Assembly (NCBI GenBank): GCA_903889845.1
Contig: CAISZB010000227.1
Location: forward strand, 1 to 10,091
Reading direction: 5' to 3'
DNA from: an uncultured Verrucomicrobium sp.
GTDB lineage: Bacteria; Verrucomicrobiota; Verrucomicrobiia; Methylacidiphilales; GAS474
Length of the DNA: 10,091 nt
The notes beneath the pieces are model-generated. The model saw nothing but the letters and a program-made list of their open reading frames with translations. It did not search any database and was not told the DNA's origin. Within the stretch, counting starts at the first letter, position 1. Each line of letters starts with the position of its first letter. Shown piece by piece: positions 6,165 to 10,091 of the stretch. The translations under genes and the position numbers were made by a program.

Positions 6165-7034
6165 ATGCAACGCAGCCTCCAGCCCCTCCTCCTCGAATCG
6201 CTGAACCTCCAGGCCGGGCCGATCCGCGTCCACCGCCTCCGCCTCAACCGGCACATCGACGAAACCGCCGGGGTCACCCTCCACGCCCATCCCTACGCCC
6301 AGCTCCTCATCTACGTCACCGGCCAGGGGGAACAGCGCTGCGTCGCCCGCCCCCCCACCGCCGTCCGCAGCGGCACCGCCGCCCTCTTCCCGCCCCGCAC
6401 CCCGCACGCCTTCGACCCCGGCGGCTCCCGGCGCCCCCTCTGCCTCGTCGTCGATTTCGACTTCCGCGGCGCCGGGAAGCTCCCTCCCTGGATCGGCCTC
6501 CTACCCCAGTCGGAGCGGGCCGAAATCGGGCGCTCCCTCTCCGCCCTCGTCCGCCTCCAGCAAAACGGGAAGGCCGACCGGGCCGCCATCCGCCTGCGCG
6601 AGGCCGCCCTCGTCCTCTCCATCCTGGAGCGCGTCCTCCCCGCCGGGGGTTGGATGCCCCGGTTCCATCCGGAGGGCGGGGAAAGTGTGGTACTGCGCCG
6701 CACCCGCCACCTCCTGGCCGGGCCGACGGGACCCCGGATCTCCAACGGGGAACTGGCCCGCCGTCTGGGTTACCAGAAGGACTACCTCAACCGCCTCCTG
6801 CGCCGGACGGCGGGGGCGACCCTCGGCCAGCTCCGCGACGCCCGGCGGCTGGAGGAGGCGAAGCGGGGGCTAGCGAAGGGGCTCCCCGTCCTCCGCGTCG
6901 CGAAGGAAGCGGGCTGGAGCGACGCCAATTACTTCACCCGCTGGTTCCGCAAACAGACCGGCCTCCCCCCCTCCCAGTGGCGGAAGTCCAAACTTGATTC
7001 GCCCCAATCCTTTAACCTAGGTTCGTCGTCTTGA
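6165..7034 (+). CDS. AraC-family transcriptional regulator with N-terminal cupin sensor domain
   Basis: A 289-residue regulator with the usual two-part layout. The N-terminal cupin-like domain (about 20-105) carries HAHPYAQLLIYVTGQGEQ and FPPRTPHAF, typical of sugar-sensing AraC proteins. The C-terminal domain has two helix-turn-helix units, the first around GELARRLGYQKDYLNRLLRR (195-214) and the second around VAKEAGWSDANYFTRWFRKQTGLPPSQWR (245-273), matching the family consensus. I start it at the ATG at 6165. A GTG at 6105 would add 20 residues translated from the GC-rich hairpin and is unlikely. It is divergent from the uronate operon, with 140 nt between the starts, and probably activates it in response to a uronate intermediate. 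Its stop codon overlaps the start of the downstream epimerase, so it is probably co-transcribed with the glycan cassette. The inducer is unknown. Confidence 0.92.
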   Translation: MQRSLQPLLLESLNLQAGPIRVHRLRLNRHIDETAGVTLHAHPYAQLLIYVTGQGEQRCVARPPTAVRSGTAALFPPRTPHAFDPGGSRRPLCLVVDFDFRGAGKLPPWIGLLPQSERAEIGRSLSALVRLQQNGKADRAAIRLREAALVLSILERVLPAGGWMPRFHPEGGESVVLRRTRHLLAGPTGPRISNGELARRLGYQKDYLNRLLRRTAGATLGQLRDARRLEEAKRGLAKGLPVLRVAKEAGWSDANYFTRWFRKQTGLPPSQWRKSKLDSPQSFNLGSSS

Positions 7035-8149
7035 GCCACAGTTCTCCCAGTTCCAGAAAGAAAGTCATCCTCACCGGCGGCGCGGGATTCGTCGGCACCA
7101 CCCTCGCCCTCGCCTTCCGGCGCCTCCGCCCGGAATGGGACCTGCTAGCCATTGATAACCTCATCCGTCCCGGCAGCGAGGGGAACCGCGTCCGACTGAA
7201 GGCCGCGGGCATCGCCTTCCGCCACGCCGACCTCCGCGTCCGCAGCGACATCGATTCCCTCCCGAAGGCCGACTGGCTGATCGACGCCGCCGCCAACGCC
7301 AGCGTCCTGGCGGGGCTCGACGGGCAAGGTGATGCAAGCGGCAGCCGCCAGCTCATCGAGCACAACCTGGGCGGCACCATCGACCTCCTCGAATACTGCA
7401 AGCGGCACCGGGCCGGCTTCCTCCTCCTGAGCACCAGCCGCGTCTACTCGATCCCGGAACTGGCCTCCATCCCCGTCGACCTCCTCGACGGCGCCTACAC
7501 CCCCGACCCCGCCCGCCGCGCCGAATGGCCCGCGGGCCTCTCCGAGGAGGGCGTCTCCACCGCATTCTCCACCCGCCCCCCCGTCTCCCTCTACGGGACC
7601 ACCAAACTGGCCTCGGAACTCCTCGCCCTCGAATACGCCTCCGCCTTCGGCTTCCCCGCCGTCATCAACCGGTGCGGGAACCTCGCCGGGGCGGGCCAGT
7701 TCGGCCGGATCGACCAGGGCATCTTCGCCTACTGGATCAACGCGTGGCTCCACAAGAAGAGCCTCAAATACATCGGCTTCGACGGCCGGGGCCACCAGGT
7801 CCGCGACTGCCTCCATCCCGACGACCTCGCCGAACTCCTCGTCGCCCAGATCGACGACCCGGAGATCGGGAAGTCCCCCGCCCTGCAAAACGTCTCCGGC
7901 GGACGGGACCGCGCCATCTCCCTGCGCAACCTCAGTGAGTGGTGCGAGAAACACCTCGGCCTCCACGCCGTCGAGACCGTCCCGCAGACCCGCCCCTTCG
8001 ACATCCCCTGGATGGTCCTCGACGCCTCCGTCGCCCGCGCCCGCTGGAACTGGGCGCCGAAGCACTCCCTCGAATCGATCTTCGCCGAGATCGCCGACCA
8101 CGCCCGCGCCCACCCCCGCTGGATCGAAACCTGCCTTGCCGAGAGTTAA
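7031..8149 (+). CDS. NAD-dependent epimerase/dehydratase (extended SDR), nucleotide-sugar type
   Basis: A 372-residue extended SDR acting on an NDP-sugar. Cofactor loop GGAGFVG (16-22), an acidic strand end IDN (41-43), STSRVYS with the catalytic Thr135, and the catalytic pair Tyr188/Lys192 in SLYGTTK are all present. The C-terminal part has the sugar-binding segments VINRCGNLAGAGQFGRIDQG and GHQVRDCLHPDDL, as in CDP-paratose 2-epimerase-like proteins. The start must be the TTG at 7031: the frame has a stop at 7013-7015 and there is no ATG or GTG before the Rossmann motif. The TTG shares 4 nt (TTGA) with the regulator's stop codon, which implies translational coupling. A 10-bp palindrome AACCTAGGTT lies at 7014-7023. 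It stands 2 nt before the glycosyltransferase gene. The exact sugar is not predictable; this may be a 4,6-dehydratase, epimerase or reductase. Confidence 0.88.
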   Translation: MSHSSPSSRKKVILTGGAGFVGTTLALAFRRLRPEWDLLAIDNLIRPGSEGNRVRLKAAGIAFRHADLRVRSDIDSLPKADWLIDAAANASVLAGLDGQGDASGSRQLIEHNLGGTIDLLEYCKRHRAGFLLLSTSRVYSIPELASIPVDLLDGAYTPDPARRAEWPAGLSEEGVSTAFSTRPPVSLYGTTKLASELLALEYASAFGFPAVINRCGNLAGAGQFGRIDQGIFAYWINAWLHKKSLKYIGFDGRGHQVRDCLHPDDLAELLVAQIDDPEIGKSPALQNVSGGRDRAISLRNLSEWCEKHLGLHAVETVPQTRPFDIPWMVLDASVARARWNWAPKHSLESIFAEIADHARAHPRWIETCLAES

Positions 8150-8151
8150 TC

Positions 8152-8931
8152 ATGCACACCCCGCCCCCCGTCGAAGGCCTCCCGCCCCTCCAGCTCCTCT
8201 CCATCGTCATCCCGGCGCGGGACGAGGAAGGGTGCATCGCCTCCACCGTGGAGCACCTCCACCTCGAACTCCGCCTCCACGGCATCCCGCACGAGATCGT
8301 CGTCGTCGATGACGGCAGCCGGGACCGTACCTGGGCCATCCTCGAAGACCTCCGCACCCGCCTGCCCGAGCTGAAACCCGTCCAGAACGCAGGCCGCCAC
8401 GGCTTCGGCTGCGCCATCATCTACGGCCTCGACCACAGCACCGGCGACGCCGTCACCATCATGATGGCCGACGAGTCGGACGACTCCCGCGACGTCGTCC
8501 GCTACTGGAAGGAACTGAACCGGGGCTACGAGTGCGTCTTCGGCAGCCGCTTCCTGCGCGGCGGCGGCGTCATCGACTATCCCCGGATCAAATACATCCT
8601 GAACCGGGCCGCCAACTTCTTCATCAAGTGCCTCTTCGGCATCCCCCTCAACGACACCACCAACGCCTTCAAGGCCTACCGCCGCACCGTCATCGACGGC
8701 TGCCGCCCCCTCATCTCCCCCCACTTCAACCTCACCGTCGAGCTGCCCCTGAAGGCCATCGTCCGGGGCTACTCCTGGACGACGATGCCCATCACCTGGC
8801 GCAACCGCCGCACCGGCGAGGCGAAGCTGAAGATCAAGGAAATGGGCTCCCGCTACCTTTTCATCTGCACCTACATTTGGCTGGAACGCGCCCTGAGCCG
8901 GGGCGACTACCGCCGCCCGAAGAACTCCTAA
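8152..8931 (+). CDS. Family 2 glycosyltransferase, dolichyl-phosphate-mannose-synthase-like
   Basis: A 259-residue GT-A fold glycosyltransferase. The N-terminal nucleotide-sugar domain starts with [14 protein letters not shown] (16-29) and has [10 protein letters not shown] (51-60). The acidic motif is ADESDD (106-111), in the place of the usual DAD/DxD metal-binding motif. GSRFLRGG (131-138), [13 protein letters not shown] (166-178) and [25 protein letters not shown] (212-236) are typical of the DPM1-like group, which moves a sugar onto a polyprenyl phosphate or a similar lipid carrier. It has no C-terminal membrane helices, unlike many bacterial members, so it is a soluble or peripheral enzyme. 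I chose the ATG at 8152, 2 nt after the epimerase stop. An in-frame upstream start (7939) would place 71 Arg/Pro-rich residues over the epimerase. GAGAG at 8141-8145 is one of the few plausible ribosome binding sites in the window. Confidence 0.9.
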   Translation: MHTPPPVEGLPPLQLLSIVIPARDEEGCIASTVEHLHLELRLHGIPHEIVVVDDGSRDRTWAILEDLRTRLPELKPVQNAGRHGFGCAIIYGLDHSTGDAVTIMMADESDDSRDVVRYWKELNRGYECVFGSRFLRGGGVIDYPRIKYILNRAANFFIKCLFGIPLNDTTNAFKAYRRTVIDGCRPLISPHFNLTVELPLKAIVRGYSWTTMPITWRNRRTGEAKLKIKEMGSRYLFICTYIWLERALSRGDYRRPKNS

Positions 8932-8941
8932 AAGAAAAACA

Positions 8942-10021
8942 ATGAGCATCGCCCTCGTCACCGGCTCCGCCGGCCTGATCGGATCGGAAACCTGCAAGCG
9001 CTTCCACGCGGAGGGCTTCGACGTCGTCGGCATCGACAACAACATGCGCGCCCGCTTCTTCGGCGAGGGCGCCTCCAACGAGGGGAACCGGAAGGGCCTC
9101 GAAAGCTCCCTCAAGAACTACCGCCACCACGCCCTCGACATCCGCGACTTCGACGCCGTCAACGCCCTCTTCCAGAGCCTCGGCAAGGAGATCGCCGTCG
9201 TCGTCCACACCGCGGCCCAGCCCTCCCACGACTGGGCGGCCCGGGAGCCCCTGACCGACTTCGGCGTCAACGCCACCGGCACCCTCCACCTCCTGGAGGC
9301 CACCCGGCTCCACGCCCCCGACGCCGTCTTCATCTTCACCAGCACGAACAAAGTCTACGGCGACGCGCCGAATTCCCTCCCCCTGCAGGAGCTGGAGAAC
9401 CGCTGGGAGATCGACCCCGCCCACCCCTTCTCCATCGGCATCGACGAAAGCATGTCGATCGACCAGTCGAAGCACTCCCTCTTCGGCGCCAGCAAAGTGG
9501 CCGCCGACGTCCTCGTCCAGGAATACGGCCGCTACTTCGGGATGCGGACCGCGGCCTTCCGCGGCGGCTGCCTCACCGGCCCCTCCCACTCCGGGACGGA
9601 ACTCCACGGCTTCCTCGCCTACCTGATGAAGTGCACCGTGATCGGGAAGGAATACCGCGTCTTCGGCTACAAGGGGAAGCAGGTCCGGGACAACATCCAC
9701 TCCGTCGACCTCATCGAGGCCTTCTGGCACTTTTTCAAGAAGCCCCGCGTCGCCGAGGTCTACAACATCGGCGGCAGCCGCCACTCCAACTGTTCCATGA
9801 AGGAAGCCATCGCCCTCTGCGAGGAGATCAGCGGGAAGAAGCTCCCCCACACCTACGTCGAGGACAACCGCATCGGCGACCACATCTGGTACGTCAGCGA
9901 CGTCCGCAAATTCCAGGCCCATTATCCCGAGTGGAAGTACCGCTACGATGTCCGGGGAATTCTGCAGGAGATTCACGACCATACGGTCGCGGGGTTGAAG
10001 GGGGCGCCCCTCTCCCAATAG
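8942..10021 (+). CDS. NAD-dependent epimerase of the CDP-paratose/CDP-tyvelose 2-epimerase type, catalytic Tyr replaced by Phe
   Basis: A 359-residue extended SDR. Cofactor loop TGSAGLIG (7-14) and an acidic IDN (31-33) are intact. [10 protein letters not shown] (132-141) and [17 protein letters not shown] (about 234-250) are very close to the Salmonella CDP-tyvelose epimerase RfbE pattern as I remember it ([22 protein letters not shown]). [19 protein letters not shown] (97-115), [24 protein letters not shown] and [23 protein letters not shown] fit a broader bacterial epimerase group. The canonical YxxxK motif reads FGASK here: Phe181 and Lys185, so the proton-transfer Tyr is missing. It follows the glycosyltransferase after a 10-nt A-rich spacer without a Shine-Dalgarno sequence. 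No CDP-sugar biosynthesis genes are in view, so the nucleotide and sugar are unknown. A different Tyr may take over, or the reaction may differ. Confidence 0.9.
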   Translation: MSIALVTGSAGLIGSETCKRFHAEGFDVVGIDNNMRARFFGEGASNEGNRKGLESSLKNYRHHALDIRDFDAVNALFQSLGKEIAVVVHTAAQPSHDWAAREPLTDFGVNATGTLHLLEATRLHAPDAVFIFTSTNKVYGDAPNSLPLQELENRWEIDPAHPFSIGIDESMSIDQSKHSLFGASKVAADVLVQEYGRYFGMRTAAFRGGCLTGPSHSGTELHGFLAYLMKCTVIGKEYRVFGYKGKQVRDNIHSVDLIEAFWHFFKKPRVAEVYNIGGSRHSNCSMKEAIALCEEISGKKLPHTYVEDNRIGDHIWYVSDVRKFQAHYPEWKYRYDVRGILQEIHDHTVAGLKGAPLSQ

Positions 10022-10043
10022 GAGTCTGGGCGTTTTGGCTCTG

Positions 10044-10072
10044 TCTCCCCACACGGTACGTACCGTCGGAGA
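10044..10072. promoter_or_regulatory. 14-bp perfect palindrome with outer stem after the epimerase gene
   Basis: ACGGTACGTACCGT (10053-10066) is a perfect palindrome 31 nt after the stop codon. Further out, TCTCC (10044-10048) and GGAGA (10068-10072) are complementary, with unequal spacers of 4 and 1 nt. No T-run follows in the remaining sequence, so this is not a standard intrinsic terminator. It could be an operator for the next gene beyond the window, or an RNA stem that ends or stabilises the cassette transcript. The 70-nt tail holds no other feature I can support. Confidence 0.45.
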
Positions 10073-10091
10073 TTCGGGGATTCAGCCGAGG

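Noticed and set aside
7939..8151. N-terminal extension of the glycosyltransferase from an earlier in-frame start
   Set aside because: The extra 71 residues are Arg/Pro-rich, lie over the epimerase gene and precede the canonical GT2 start.
8861..10054. Minus-strand open frame of 397 codons opposite the second epimerase
   Set aside because: The plus-strand frame has clear epimerase motifs throughout. The antisense product is Val/Gly/Asp-rich and featureless.
1..10091. tRNA, rRNA, CRISPR arrays, insertion sequences or prophage genes
   Set aside because: No cloverleaf-like segments, regularly spaced repeats, transposase motifs or terminal inverted repeats were seen. The window is almost fully occupied by metabolic genes.

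Overview
The window looks like a GC-rich bacterial chromosome segment. My best guess is a member of the Verrucomicrobiota or another PVC-type polysaccharide degrader. This rests on the gene mix, the very strong preference for C in third codon positions, and the near absence of Shine-Dalgarno sequences before the start codons. It is an impression from sequence style, not a database result.

Left part, minus strand, 6024 down to the left edge: six tightly packed genes that read as one catabolic operon. In transcription order they are an SDR oxidoreductase, a GH88-type unsaturated glucuronyl hydrolase, a sugar phosphate isomerase/epimerase-like TIM barrel, a Gfo/Idh/MocA oxidoreductase, a 2-keto-3-deoxygluconate (KDG) kinase and a KDPG aldolase that runs off the left edge. 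Gaps are 2 to 38 nt. Read with family knowledge, the hydrolase removes a 4,5-unsaturated uronic acid from oligosaccharides left by polysaccharide lyases. The SDR is placed to make KDG from the resulting keto-uronate. The kinase and aldolase then give KDPG and finally pyruvate plus glyceraldehyde 3-phosphate. No recognisable KduI/DhuI isomerase, lyase or transporter is in view.

Middle, 6025-6164: a 140-nt divergent control region rich in inverted repeats. It lies between the catabolic operon and an AraC-family regulator on the plus strand, which is the obvious candidate regulator of the operon.

Right part, plus strand, 6165-10021: the regulator gene overlaps, by 4 nt through a TTG start, a three-gene cassette. 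The cassette is a nucleotide-sugar epimerase/dehydratase, a family 2 glycosyltransferase of the dolichyl-phosphate-mannose-synthase type, and a second epimerase resembling CDP-paratose/CDP-tyvelose 2-epimerase. It probably makes and transfers an unusual sugar for a glycan or glycolipid. The second epimerase has Phe where the SDR catalytic Tyr normally sits. A 14-bp perfect palindrome lies just after it.

Most of the window is conventional metabolism. The points worth a second look are the missing isomerase step, the Gfo/Idh plus TIM-barrel pair inside a uronate operon, the inverted repeats of the divergent promoter, the TTG coupling of a regulator to a glycan cassette, and the Tyr-to-Phe epimerase.
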